Below, piece after piece: positions 9,942-19,489 of a stretch of 64,000 bases of DNA. Below the pieces are notes generated by a model. It was not told where the DNA came from and made no database searches. It worked only from the letters and a program-made list of their open reading frames with translations. The DNA is from ZC4RG20 sp036381515. Its GTDB lineage: Bacteria; Pseudomonadota; Gammaproteobacteria; Steroidobacterales; Rariloculaceae. Where the stretch lies: assembly GCA_036381515.1 (NCBI GenBank), contig DASVCR010000027.1:1-64000 (forward strand), written 5' to 3'. Made by a program: the position numbers and the translations under genes. Position 1 is the first letter of the stretch. Every line of letters starts with the position of its first letter.

Positions 9942-9984
9942 GTCCGGCCCCCCCAATCCGCCGTCACGACGATATCGCGGCGAA

Positions 9985-10013
9985 ATTATTCGATTCCTAA
10001 CCACAATTGACAA
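9985..10013 (-). promoter_or_regulatory. Sigma-70-type promoter for the DUF2235 gene
   Basis: On the minus strand, -35 TTGTCA (10013-10008), a 17-base spacer and -10 AATAAT (9990-9985). This lies in one of the few AT-rich patches of the window. The start point would be near 9978, leaving a leader of about 37 bases to GTG 9941. It supports the shorter start of the hydrolase. Confidence 0.65.
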
Positions 10014-10231
10014 GATACTGGAGCCGGGCCATTCTCTGAATGCCAACAACCATGACCTCGGACGAGGGCGGCCCGGGGGCGACCCGCCTTCCATGAGCTG
10101 ACGGAACCTCGACGCCTCATTGCTCGGCTGGATTCGTCGAGCGGTTCTCCGGCGATCCGGCCGTTCCGAGAAACGCCACCCTGCCCGGCGGCAGGAAAGG
10201 CATTGACGGTCCGGATCAACGGGTTGGAGCC

Positions 10232-10901
10232 ATGTCACAACTGTTCGTGTCGGAGACCGCCCGCGCGCTCGACGTCGGCGATCGCATTGCGGAAAAGCTC
10301 AAGGAGATCGAACGCGCCGAGCTTCTCGAGAAGCTCATCGACGCACACGGCGCGGAGCGGCCGTCCGTCGCGATTTTCGGGGCGCTCCTGTCGGACGAGC
10401 AGCTCGATGAGATTCGATCCTTTCTGATGCGCGCCGAGGACGCGCTAGAGCCGGGCGAGTCGGTGCGGCGGTTGTCCGCGCGCGTCGACGCGATCCCTCG
10501 CGAAGGCATCGCATGGGCGTGGAAGCCTGATGCCCGCGAGCCGGTGGTGCAGGCGGGCAGCCTGACGCTCGGGCTCACCGCCGGGATCGAAGCGGATGCC
10601 CGCGTTCTCCCAGGTCCCCGATACGAGTTCAAGGGAAGCTTTCGCCGACGCGCTGACGGCATCGCTGCTCGAAGCAGCGGACTCGAGAGCCCGCGACTGG
10701 GAGAACCTGCTCGACGGCCGCGTAACCGAAGTCGTCGCGCGATCCCTCGACCGCGTGCCTCTGCCCGCGGACAAGCGCGACGAGGTTCAGGCGCTGGCGC
10801 GTGAGAAGCTGACTGAAGCGGCTCGGGATCTTCAAGAGCGCTTCAGCGAGGGTCTCAAGGACCTGCTGCGCCGCGCGGAGACGAAGTCGTCACCGTGCTG
10901 A
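10232..10901 (+). pseudogene. Unrecognised helical protein, first part; apparent single-base frameshift near 10640
   Basis: ATG 10232 opens a protein-like frame (QLFVSETARALDVGDRIAEK) that stays convincing to about 10635. Good coding then continues one frame over as ADALTASLLEAADSRARDW to the TGA at 10899-10901. Removing one base in the AGCTTTCGCC run near 10640 gives a smooth chain of about 222 residues. The N-terminal half is mixed alpha/beta; the C-terminal half is charged and helical. I recognise no family. The gene is divergent from the DUF2235 hydrolase, with 290 bp between the two starts. The frameshift may be a real mutation, a sequencing error, or programmed. Confidence 0.55.
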
Positions 10902-11366
10902 ACGAGCTGTCGAGCGAGGTGCGCGTCTCGCTTCAGGACGTCGACGCGGCGGCGGCGAGCCTGCTCGCTCCGGTGAGGAAGTTCATCGACCGGCATCGGG
11001 AAATCGAAGAGCGAATCACCGATGCCCTCGAGGCGATCGAGAAGGAGAGGCTCGCGATCGAATACGCCCGGTCGGTCGTCAAGGCGGAGAGCACGGAATC
11101 GCTGCTCGAGCTCGAGCTCAGAGTACCCGACGAAGCGCCTGAAGATTCGAATCGACACGCTGCTGACGCTTTCGCGGGCGGAGCTCGATGCCGTCGCAAG
11201 CTGCGCCGACGACACGATCGAGCGAATCGCAATCGAGGAGCTCGTCAGGTCCCATCGGCGCATCCATTGGCTCAGCCGCGAGCTCGATCTGCTCGGCGAA
11301 GCCTTCCCGTCGGCCAAAGTCGAAGATCTGAGTCAGGACCGGGTGGAGCGGGTCGCGCTGATATAG
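10895..11366 (+). pseudogene. Unrecognised coiled-coil-like protein, second part; apparent frameshift near 11140
   Basis: GTG 10895 overlaps the preceding stop (GTGCTGA), which looks like translational coupling. The frame LNELSSEVRVSLQDVDAAAA runs as charged helices (KFIDRHREIEERITDALEAI) to about 11130. It then turns arginine-rich, while the next frame carries RLKIRIDTLLTLSRAELDAV to TAG 11366. One extra base near 11120-11150 would explain this, giving about 156 residues. Upstream of GTG the same frame is also protein-like (GDEVVTV), so both parts may once have been a single chain of about 378 residues. No family is recognised. Confidence 0.5.
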
Positions 11367-11384
11367 CCTGTGAGCCGCGTTTCG

Positions 11385-11406
11385 CGCCTCCGCGGAGGCG
11401 TTTCTC
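11385..11406 (+). terminator. Candidate Rho-independent terminator
   Basis: Perfect palindrome CGCCTCCGCGGAGGCG (11385-11400) followed by TTTCTC, starting 18 bases after the stop at 11366. The stem is strong but the T tract is short. Confidence 0.45.
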
Positions 11407-11540
11407 GAACGATTCTCGTTTCGAAAACGCTCCCGCGGAGACGCTGCGACGCTCTGCAACTCCACGCGGTTTACGGGCGCCGCGGCATCTTCGGACAGCG
11501 GCCGAGGGCTCGAAGAGTCGGTAGGAAGCGGCTTGCGCCG

Positions 11541-12473
11541 CTATCCGGCGCCCGTCCAGAGCAGCGGATTGCCGATCGCGCGATGGAAGCCCGCTTCGGC
11601 GAGCAGCAGATCGAGCGCGAGGCTCGCGAGATCGTCGGCGACGGCCTCGACCCGCTCGTCTTCCTCTTGATAGAGGATCTTTCGATACGTGCGGCAGCCG
11701 TCGCAGCACTCTGCCCGGATCGCGGCAGGCCCGCCCTCGATCGATCGATACGAGATGCCCTGCGTCGAGTGGCAATGACTGCAGGTGACGCGAACGAGGT
11801 ACCACTCGGTCGCACAGAGCGCGCAATGCAGGAATCGTCGTCCTTGCGACTCTCTGTCCTCGCGCACGACGCTCGCGACGGGCAGCGTGCCGCAAACGGG
11901 GCAGACGCCCGGTGCACCCGCGCCTTCGACGGCCTCGCGCGGCAGCCGGCTCGCGAGCGCCGCCAGCCGCACCTGTAACGCCCCCATGACGAACGGCGCC
12001 GCGGCCACGTCTACCTCGGCCGAACGGCCGCCGAGGATCGCATCGGCCTGCCGATCCAACGCGTCGGCCGGCGCCGCACGCAGCCGTGCGAGCACCTGCC
12101 GTACGCTCGCGGGGGCGGCTGCTGCCGTTTCGAGCGCGTCGCACAGCCGCACGAGCACGTCCTGCCATTCGCGCCCGCGCAGCGCGTCGTCATCGAGGAC
12201 CGGCATGCCGTGCTCGCGTGCGCGCGCAAGCCCCGCGTCGCCGGGCAGCGCCTTCGGCGCGAAGCCTTCGAGCACGCGATGCTGCGCGTCGGCGAGGGAC
12301 GCCATCAAGCGAAGGTAATCGGCGATCGAACGGCCGATCGCGCCCTCGCCGGCGAGCTCCCGCAGCCGCGCCGCCCGGGCGGCGAAGAGCGTGCTCGGCT
12401 CGGGAAGCCGGACGCGGGGCAGATCCTGCCCCGCGAGCGCTTCAATCTGACCGCGCTCGAGAACCCGCCGCAT
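11541..12473 (-). CDS. fdhE: Formate dehydrogenase accessory protein FdhE
   Basis: 310 residues, the normal FdhE length. FdhE is a cytoplasmic rubredoxin-like iron protein needed for activity of respiratory, Tat-exported formate dehydrogenases. Four cysteine pairs are visible in the C-terminal half (CPVC, CALC, CSHC, CDGC), the known metal-binding signature. It is the last gene of the formate dehydrogenase block and its start lies 32 bases inside the end of fdoI, so coupled translation is likely. AAAGG precedes the ATG by about 8 bases. Confidence 0.93.
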   Translation of the reverse strand: MRRVLERGQIEALAGQDLPRVRLPEPSTLFAARAARLRELAGEGAIGRSIADYLRLMASLADAQHRVLEGFAPKALPGDAGLARAREHGMPVLDDDALRGREWQDVLVRLCDALETAAAAPASVRQVLARLRAAPADALDRQADAILGGRSAEVDVAAAPFVMGALQVRLAALASRLPREAVEGAGAPGVCPVCGTLPVASVVREDRESQGRRFLHCALCATEWYLVRVTCSHCHSTQGISYRSIEGGPAAIRAECCDGCRTYRKILYQEEDERVEAVADDLASLALDLLLAEAGFHRAIGNPLLWTGAG

Positions 12474-13101
12474 GGCTCAACCTTTCGCGGAACCAGGCCC
12501 GGTGGTGTTTGTAGGCCCAACCCGCGCTCACGTGACCGCGGAGCATCGCCCGCATCGATCCCTTGACCCAGATCCCCGCGTACACGTGCACGATGATCGC
12601 GACGATCAGCACCCACGCGAGAAACGCGTGCGCTAGCGACGCGAAGCGCACGGCGCCGAGCGGGAAGAGGCCTGCGAAATACCGCCGCCAGATCACGATG
12701 CCGGAGACCAGGAGCCCGGCGAGCGCTACGACGAGCACGAAGAAGAGGAGCTTCTGCCCCGCGTTGTAGCGGCCGATCTCGGGCAGATCCTCTTCGCGAT
12801 TGCGCAGCACGTCCCCGAAACGGCGCAGCCATTCCCGATCGCGCGCGTCCATGAGGTTGTCCCTGAACACCGCTGCGGCGAGCACCGCGAACGCGGCCAC
12901 CATCAGCACGCCGATGATCGGGTGCAGGATCCGCGTCCACGGCCCGCCGCCGAAGAGCGCGGTGAGCCAGTAGAGCGCCGGATGAAACAGCGCGAGCCCG
13001 GAGAGCGCCGCGAGCACGAAGAGCAGGGCGACGATCCAGTGGTTCGTGCGCACGTTCGCGCTGTACCGCTCGAGCATGAGGTGCCGCTCGGATTCAGCCA
13101 T
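12442..13101 (-). CDS. fdoI: Formate dehydrogenase cytochrome b556 (gamma) subunit
   Basis: 219 residues from ATG 13101; the longer upstream frame is arginine-rich and overlaps fdoH too far. Integral membrane di-haem b subunit that takes electrons from the beta subunit to quinone. Four hydrophobic segments are seen, at about 20-37, 55-75, 116-138 and 155-180, with histidines suited to haem b (RTNHWI, ILHPIIG, ASLAHAF, IIVHVYAG). The AGIWVKGSMRAM tail is typical of FdoI/FdnI. The start overlaps the end of fdoH by 8 bases and the stop lies inside fdhE. Confidence 0.93.
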   Translation of the reverse strand: MAESERHLMLERYSANVRTNHWIVALLFVLAALSGLALFHPALYWLTALFGGGPWTRILHPIIGVLMVAAFAVLAAAVFRDNLMDARDREWLRRFGDVLRNREEDLPEIGRYNAGQKLLFFVLVVALAGLLVSGIVIWRRYFAGLFPLGAVRFASLAHAFLAWVLIVAIIVHVYAGIWVKGSMRAMLRGHVSAGWAYKHHRAWFRERLSHAAGSRARSD

Positions 13102-14002
13102 TCCTCGTCTCCTCGTCGAGCGCACGCGCGGCCGCGCGCTCGTCCTCGTCGCCCACCTCGTTCGGCCCGACGCGCAGGTAATGCAGGAAGCCGACGAACG
13201 CCGCGAGCAGCATGCCTGCGAGCCCGAGCGGCTTCGTGATCCCCTTCCACAGCTCGACCATCGGGCTGATCCGCGGGTTCTGCGGCAGGCCGCTGTAAAG
13301 CTCGGCACGGTCGGCATGGTGAAGCACGTACATCACGTGCGTGCCGCCGACGCCTTCCGGATCGTAAACCCCGGCGTTCTCGAAGCCGCGGGACTTCAGG
13401 TCCGCGACGCGCTCGGCCGCGTGCTCGAGCATGTCCTCCTTCGTGCCGAACACGAGCGCACCGGTCGGGCAGGCCTTCACGCACGCGGGCTCGCGCCCGA
13501 CCGCGACGCGATCGGAGCACAGCGTGCACTTGTACGCCTTGCGGTCGACGTCCGAGATGCGCGGGATGTTGAACGGGCAGCCGGTGATGCAGTAGCCGCA
13601 GCCGATGCAGTGCTCGCTGTCGAAATCGACGATGCCGTTCGCGTACTGCACGATCGCGCCGGGCGCCGGGCACGCCTTGAGGCAGCCGGGATCGGCGCAG
13701 TGCATGCAGCCGTCCTTGCGGATCAGCCACTCGAGATCCCCGTCGTCCGTCTCGTGCTCGGCGAAGCGCATCAGCGTCCACGAGCTCGGCGTGAGATCGA
13801 GCGGATTCTCGTAGACGCCGGTGCACGTGCCGACCTCGTCGCGCAGGTCGTTCCACTCCATGCACGCGACCTGGCACGCCTTGCAGCCGATGCACTTCGA
13901 CGTGTCGATCAGCTTCGCGACCGGCGCGACCGCCCGTCGCGCCTGCGGCGGCGGCGTCGTGGTCGCGGAGCGGCGGACGATGTCTTGCGATTCGAGCGCC
14001 AT
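13094..14002 (-). CDS. fdoH: Formate dehydrogenase iron-sulfur (beta) subunit
   Basis: 302 residues, close to FdnH/FdoH. It carries electrons from the catalytic subunit to cytochrome b through four [4Fe-4S] clusters. Four cysteine groups are visible: CIGCKACQVAC, CMHCADPGCLKACP, CIGCGYCITGCPF and CTLCSDR...CVKACP. A single C-terminal membrane helix (about 258-278, LGLAGMLLAAFVGFLHYL) anchors it on the periplasmic side. It begins 8 bases after fdoG with AGGAG before the ATG. Confidence 0.95.
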   Translation of the reverse strand: MALESQDIVRRSATTTPPPQARRAVAPVAKLIDTSKCIGCKACQVACMEWNDLRDEVGTCTGVYENPLDLTPSSWTLMRFAEHETDDGDLEWLIRKDGCMHCADPGCLKACPAPGAIVQYANGIVDFDSEHCIGCGYCITGCPFNIPRISDVDRKAYKCTLCSDRVAVGREPACVKACPTGALVFGTKEDMLEHAAERVADLKSRGFENAGVYDPEGVGGTHVMYVLHHADRAELYSGLPQNPRISPMVELWKGITKPLGLAGMLLAAFVGFLHYLRVGPNEVGDEDERAAARALDEETRNG

Positions 14003-14010
14003 GGCTGCTC

Positions 14011-17000
14011 CTAGGCTTTCTCCACTCGGACCAGGAACGACTTGAACTCCGGCGTCTGCACGTTCGCGTCGCCGACGAACGGCGTCAGCGTGTTAGCGAG
14101 GAAGCCGGGTTTGGCGATCCCGGTGAAGCCCCAGTGGATCGGGATGCCGACGGTATGCACGGACCGACCGTCGATGTTCAGCGCCCTGATCCGCTTCGTG
14201 ACGACGGCGACCGCGGTGATGCGCCCGCGATTCGACTCGACGTGCACGCGATCTCCGGAGGCGATGCCGAGCTCCCTCGCGAGACCCTCGCCGATCTCGA
14301 CGAACTGCTCCGGCTGGATGATCGCGTTGAGCCGCACGTGCTTCGTCCAGAAGTGGAAGTGCTCGGTGAGCCGGTACGTCGTCGCGACGTGCGGAAAGCG
14401 CTCGGCATCGCCGAACGCCTGCCGGTCCGCGTCGAACACGCGTGCGGCCGGATTGCTCACCGCGCGACCCTCGTCGGGATGGAGCGGGTTGTAACCGAGC
14501 GGCGTCTCGAACGGCTCGTAGTGCTCGGGGAACGGTCCGTCGGCGAGGGCCCGGCGCGCGAAGAGCCGCGCGACGCCTTCCTGGTTCATGATGAACGGGC
14601 CCATGCCCGAGGCCGGATCCTCGTCGGGCGGGAAGTCCGGCGTGTCGGCGCCGGTCCAGCGCGTGCCGTTCCACTCGACGAGCTTACGCGCGGGATTGAA
14701 CGGCCTGCCCTGCGGGTCGCACGACGCGCGGTTGTAGAGCACGCGACGGTTCGCGGGCCACGACCACGCCCAGTTCAGCGTCTGCCCGATGCCGGTCGGA
14801 TCGGAGTTGTCGCGGCGCGCCATCTGGTTGCCGGCCTCGGTCCAACAGCCGGCGTAGATCCAGCATCCGCACGCCGTCGTGCCGTCGTCGCGCAGCTCGC
14901 CGAAGCCCGAGAGCTGCTCGCCGGCGCGGCGCACGACGCGTGTCGGGTTCGCATCGTCCGTGACGTCGGCGAGCGCTCGGCCGTTGTACTCCTTCGCGAT
15001 CTCCTCCGGCGACGGACTCTCCGGGTTTGCATACGGCCACGTCAGGTCGAGGATCGGATCGGGGTACGCGCCGCCCTCGGTCTCGTAAAGCCTGCGCAGC
15101 CGCATGAAGATCGCGGCCATGATCTCGATGTCGGTGCGCGCCTCGCCCGGCGGCTCCGCGCCCTTCCAGTGCCACTGCAGCCAGCGGCCGGAGTTCACGA
15201 GCGCGCCGTCCTCCTCGGCGAAGCAGCTCGTCGGCAGGCGGAACACCTCGGTCTGGATCTGGCTCGGGTCGACCTCGTTGTGCTCGCCGTAGTTGCGCCA
15301 GAACTCCGACGTCTCGGTCACGAGCGGATCCATGATCACGAGGAACTTGAGCTTCGACAGCGCCTCCGTCATCTTCGCCTTGTTCGGCGCGGCCGCGAGC
15401 GGATTGAAGCCCTGAGCGAGGTAGCCGTTGAAGCGGCCCTGATGCATCAGCTCGTACGTCTGGAGCATGTCGTAGAGCCGGTCGAGCTTCGGCAGATAGT
15501 CGTACGCCCAGTCGTTGTCCGCGCGCGCGGCGTCTCCCCACCACGCCTTCTGCAGGCTGACGAAAAAGCGCGGATAGCGCTGCCAGTAGCTCACCTGGTT
15601 CGGTCTGAGCGGTTGCTGCGTGCGCGCGGCCAGGTAGTCGCTCAAGCGCTGCTCGTTATCCCGCGGCAGCGTCAGGTAGCCGGGCAAGAGGTCCGACAGG
15701 AGGCCGAGATCCGTGAGCCCCTGGATGTTCGAGTGACCCCGGAGTGCGTTCATGCCGCCGCCCGAGACTCCGATGTTGCCTAGCAAGAGCTGCAGCATCG
15801 CGCCGCAGCGGATCATCTGCGATCCGATCGAGTGCTGCGTCCAGCCGAGCGCGTACATGATCGTCATCGCCCGGGTCGGCGTTGCGGTCGACGCGATCAT
15901 CTCGCAGACCTGGAGGAACCGCTCGCGCGGCGTGCCGCAGATGCGCTCGACCATCTCCGGCGTGTAGCGCGCGTAGTGTGCCTTCAACAGGTTCAGCACG
16001 CAGCGGGGATGCGTGAGCGTCGGATCGGTACGGACGTAGCCGTCTTCGCCGATCTCGTACTCCCAGGTCGAGCGGTCGTAGATGCGCCGCTCCGCGTCGT
16101 ATCCCGAGTAGAGCCCGTCGCCGAACGCGAAGTCCTCTCTGACGATGAACGTGGCGTCCGTGTAGTTCGTGACGTAGTCGCGCTGGATGCGGTCGTTCTC
16201 GAGCACGTAGCGAATCACGCCGCCGAGGAACGCGATGTCGGTGCCGGTTCGGATCGGGGCGTAGACGTCGGCGACCGACGCCGAGCGCGTGAAGCGCGGG
16301 TCGACGACGATCAGCCTCGCGTTGTTATGCGCTTTCGCTTCCGTGACCCACTTGAAGCCGCACGGATGCGCCTCGGCGGCGTTGCCGCCCATGATCAGCA
16401 CGAGATCCGCGTTCTTGATGTCGACCCAGTGGTTCGTCATCGCGCCACGGCCGAATGTCGGGGCAAGACCTGCCACCGTAGGGCCGTGTCAGACGCGGGC
16501 CTGATTGTCGAACGCGAGGATCCCTAAGCTGCGGACGATCTTGTGCGTGAGGTAGCCGGTCTCGTTGCTGCTGGCGGAGGCCGCGAGCATTCCCGTCGTG
16601 AGCCAACGGTTCACGGTCAGGCCGTCCTCCGTCGTCGTGACGAAGTTCTCGTCGCGATCCTGCTTCATCAGCCGCGCGATGCGATCGAGCGCTTCGTCCC
16701 ACGAGATGCGCTCCCAGCGATCCGAGCCGGGTGCACGGTACTCCGGATACTTCAGGCGATTCGGACTGTGGACGAAATCGATGAGCCCGGCGCCCTTCGG
16801 GCACAGCGTGCCGCGATTGACCGGGTGATCCGGATCGCCTTCGATATGAAAGATGCTCGACCTCGCGTTGATCGACCGATCCCCGCGGGAGTACATCAGG
16901 ATGCCGCATGCAACGGAGCAGTACGGGCACGTGTTGCGCGTCTCGGTGGCGCGTGCGAGCTTGAATTCACGGACGCTTGCGAGGGCCTCGTTCGGGGAGA

Positions 17001-17079
17001 ACCCGAGTACGGCGAGGCTCGAGCCTGCAAGCGAGGCGCCCGTGAATCTCAGGAACTCGCGCCTCGTCATGTCGCTCAT
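14011..17079 (-). CDS. fdoG: Selenocysteine-containing formate dehydrogenase major (alpha) subunit
   Basis: Catalytic molybdopterin subunit oxidising formate to CO2 in the periplasm; 1022 residues if the in-frame TGA at 16491-16489 is read as selenocysteine 197 (E. coli FdnG has Sec196). The context ARV-U-HGPTVAGLAPTFGRGAM matches the family exactly, and coding continues unbroken on both sides. The N-terminus is a Tat signal (TRREFLRFTGASLAG). The first [4Fe-4S] site is CPYCSVACG plus a later TLCPKG. I start at Met 17079 (MSDMTRREF); Met 17070 is possible. A TATACT box at 17131-17126 may be the -10, but no good -35 is seen. The gene heads an operon fdoG-fdoH-fdoI-fdhE. Confidence 0.95.
16446..16491 (-). 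promoter_or_regulatory. Bacterial SECIS element directing Sec insertion in fdoG
   Basis: Directly after the UGA the mRNA forms an upper hairpin GGCA-GGTCT-TGCC (16473-16461) whose GGTCT loop is the SelB-binding apical loop known from fdhF and fdnG. A perfect 7-bp outer pairing CACGGCC (16488-16482) with GGCCGTG (16452-16446) closes it. Confidence 0.85.
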
Positions 17080-17246
17080 CGAAAACCCCCTTCGACAGCG
17101 CGGCGAACGAGTGGGTCCGAGACCCAGTATACTCCAGCGAACCACGCCGCGACCGACTCCTTCGCCGGCTGCCGCCGCCCTGAAACACGTGCGGGACCCG
17201 CATTTGAGACGCGAGGCGCTCGTTCGTTCGGGCGGCGTCGGGCCGC

Positions 17247-17816
17247 CTACCGTAGCGACCGCCGCATCAGCACTCGCGGGAAGCCGTCGAGAACCGACGC
17301 CGTGTCGGCGACCTTGCGGAAGCCTGCCTTCTCGAAGAGCGCGCGCGTCCCGACGTAGGCCATCGTGAGGTCGACCTTCTCTCCACGGTTGTCGACCGGA
17401 TAGCCCTCGATCGCGGGCGCGCCTTGGGAGCGGGCGAACTCGACCGCGCCCGCGAGCAGCGAATGCGAGATGCCCTTGCGGCGGTGCCCCGGCCGAACGC
17501 GTATGCACCAGACGGACCACACGTCGAGGTCGTCGACGTGCGGGATCTTGCGATTACGCGCGAAGGTCGTCTCCGCGCGCCGTGCGACGGCCGCCCAACC
17601 GACGACTTCGTCGCCGTCGTAAGCGAGCACGCCGATCGGTCCGCGGCTCATCAGCTCGGCGACTTTCGCCCCGCGGGCCGGACCGCGGAGCGCGAGGTTC
17701 TCCTTCGACGGGATGCGGTAGCTCAGGCACCAGCAGACGTTCGCGTCGGGCCGCTTCGGCCCCAGCACCGTCGCAACGTCTCCGAAAACGGTAGCCGGTC
17801 GGATCTCGATCGTCAT
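17247..17816 (-). CDS. GNAT-family N-acetyltransferase
   Basis: 189 residues with a single GNAT fold that transfers acetyl from acetyl-CoA to an unknown amine. The CoA-binding motif A is VRPGHRRKGISHSLLAGAVE (about 106-125), preceded by a VWSVWCIRV beta strand and followed by LFEKAGFRKV. The N-terminus carries an unusual cysteine pair CWCLSYR. It lies upstream of and on the same strand as fdoG, 167 bp away, but a role in formate metabolism is not implied. Its ATG overlaps a TGA of a short upstream reading frame (ATGA at 17816-17813). Confidence 0.85.
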   Translation of the reverse strand: MTIEIRPATVFGDVATVLGPKRPDANVCWCLSYRIPSKENLALRGPARGAKVAELMSRGPIGVLAYDGDEVVGWAAVARRAETTFARNRKIPHVDDLDVWSVWCIRVRPGHRRKGISHSLLAGAVEFARSQGAPAIEGYPVDNRGEKVDLTMAYVGTRALFEKAGFRKVADTASVLDGFPRVLMRRSLR

Positions 17817-18127
17817 GGCGCTCGCTGACTCGGTCGCACGTCGATGCGACGATTTTCGGTCGCGTCTGCGTCGGAGTCACCCGTCGCGAGCTTCTTCACC
17901 CAGCGGAGCTTCCTTAGGCTCGCCTCCCACATCCGAGATCGGTGCAATTCCCCACTTGCGGAACATTGGCGGCTGGCATCAGGCTTCAACACGTCGGTGT
18001 CATTGTCGAAGAGAGAAGAAACCAGATCAGGTTGTAGAAGGAAGAATCGGAGACCTCGGGCGCTTTCTCGGGAACACCTGCTCGTGCCGCGGGAGCGCTC
18101 GAGACTGCCGACAGGCGGGAGGGCCGC
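17817..18127. other. Intergenic region between divergent acetyltransferase and methyltransferase
   Basis: 311 bp between the starts of two divergent genes, so it should hold both promoters; I see no convincing -35/-10 pair. A 39-residue minus-strand frame (17932-17813, ending RRIDVRPSQRAP) stops with an ATGA overlap onto the acetyltransferase. It could be a tiny leader gene or the tail of a lost gene, but its ribosome site is poor. Confidence 0.4.
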
Positions 18128-19339
18128 ATGCGCGAGAACACCCGGAGCGATTCGCTCGCCGCAACGTCGCGCACCGCGAACCGGAGCCCCGCCGATTTCC
18201 CTGCCCGTTTTCCCACCGATTCCCCCGCCGACGTCCGAGTACCGCCGATCGAGATTCCCGCGCGCGGAGCGAGAGTGCGAGTCTGGCCGCTCCCGTCCGG
18301 CCGCAACGTCGTCGACGTGCAGAAGATCGACGAGGCGCTTCCGATCAAGTTCGCGACGTGGGAGACGGGCTACGATCTCGATCTGATCCGGCTCGTTCTC
18401 GAGGTCAAAGGTCCCGCCTACTTGTGCGACGAGATCGCTCGGGACGAGTCGCCGGAGTACACGGGCGCGGCTCTGAAGTGGGCCCTGCTCGGATACGTTG
18501 CCGACGAGGAGCTGGCCGGCAAGCGCATTCTCGACTTCGGATGCGGCTCCGGCGCGTCGACGGCGACGTTGTGCCGGATGTTCCCCACGGCGTCGGTCGT
18601 CGGCGTCGATATCGAGGCGGACTCGCTGAGGATCGCTCGCGCCCGGGCAGAATTCTACGGCCTGAGAAACGCCGAATTCGTTCGGTCGGAGGCCGAAACA
18701 TGCCTGCCCGACGGCCTCGGGCGTTTCGATCACATCGTGCTTTGCGCGGTATACGAGCACCTGCTGCCCGAGGAGCGCGCTACGCAGCTGCCGAGCCTCT
18801 GGCGCGCGCTCGAGCCCGGGGGGGTGCTGTTCATTCGCGAGACTCCGCACAGATACTTCCCGATCGAGACGCATACGACCGGCGGTCTTCCGCTGATCAA
18901 CTTCCTTCCGCCCTGGGCGGCGCTTTGGGCTACGCGCCGGTTCTCGCGTCACTGGAGACGCGACGTCACATGGACCGAGCTTCTGCGCGCGGGAATTCGC
19001 GGAGGCACGATCGGCGAGATCGAGCGCATCCTGCGGAGCTGCCCGGGGCGGGCACAGCTGCTCGAGCCGAGCCGCTTGGGGGTGCGGGACCGCATCGACC
19101 TCTGGTACTACACGGTCGAAAAATCGAAGCACGCCGACGGCAAGCACCGCCTCTACGCGCTGCTGAAGGCGCTGAAGCGCATCACCGGAATCGAGTTTCC
19201 GCCGTATCTCGAGCTCGCGTTTCGGAAAGAGCCTCGGAATCGCCTGCCAAAGAGTCCAGTCGCGCGCGTCGTCACGGGGCAGGCGACGTCTCGTCCGGGA
19301 CCGAACGCGCCGCATGAGCGTCGCCGGGCACGACGATGA
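18128..19339 (+). CDS. Class I SAM-dependent methyltransferase
   Basis: 403 residues. The Rossmann core starts at about 135 with the SAM motif ILDFGCGSGAST, followed by the acidic ribose-binding strand VVGVDIEADSL and the post-motif LEPGGVLFIRETPH. These identify a small-molecule or lipid/glycan-type methyltransferase of the Methyltransf_11/25 sort; the acceptor is not readable. The first 50 residues are rich in Pro/Arg/Ser and low in structure, so the true start could be somewhat downstream. The C-terminal 150 residues carry LPPWAALWATRRFSRHW and a basic tail and do not match a known domain by eye. Confidence 0.8.
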   Translation: MRENTRSDSLAATSRTANRSPADFPARFPTDSPADVRVPPIEIPARGARVRVWPLPSGRNVVDVQKIDEALPIKFATWETGYDLDLIRLVLEVKGPAYLCDEIARDESPEYTGAALKWALLGYVADEELAGKRILDFGCGSGASTATLCRMFPTASVVGVDIEADSLRIARARAEFYGLRNAEFVRSEAETCLPDGLGRFDHIVLCAVYEHLLPEERATQLPSLWRALEPGGVLFIRETPHRYFPIETHTTGGLPLINFLPPWAALWATRRFSRHWRRDVTWTELLRAGIRGGTIGEIERILRSCPGRAQLLEPSRLGVRDRIDLWYYTVEKSKHADGKHRLYALLKALKRITGIEFPPYLELAFRKEPRNRLPKSPVARVVTGQATSRPGPNAPHERRRARR

Positions 19340-19416
19340 TGTAGCGGACGCCGTGCTCGCCGCCGGCGCCGTCCGCGAGCGCGAACGGCAGCGTCGGCGG
19401 CTGGGCGTTGCGTAAT

Positions 19417-19458
19417 CGAGATTTTCTCGCGGCGCGGACCGCAGCAGCCCGCTATACT
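19417..19458 (+). promoter_or_regulatory. Possible operator and -10 box before the gluzincin gene
   Basis: A small inverted repeat CGAGA-TTT-TCTCG (19417-19429) lies 23 bases before TATACT (19453-19458). The latter is a good -10 placed about 30 bases upstream of ATG 19490. No matching -35 is present, which would suit an activated promoter. Confidence 0.25.
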
Positions 19459-19489
19459 CCGAGACTCGTCAGACCCTGTGGAGCCCAAG

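Noticed and set aside
8373..11366. Type VI effector-immunity pair
   Set aside because: No vgrG, PAAR or adaptor gene is near, the partner is divergent and frameshifted, and it shows no immunity-like signal peptide.
16489..16491. Nonsense mutation splitting the formate dehydrogenase gene
   Set aside because: The UGA is at the exact Sec position and is followed by a SECIS hairpin, and coding is intact on both sides.
17813..17932. 39-residue minus-strand ORF ending with an ATGA overlap on the acetyltransferase
   Set aside because: Weak ribosome site and no recognisable content; kept only as a note in the intergenic entry.
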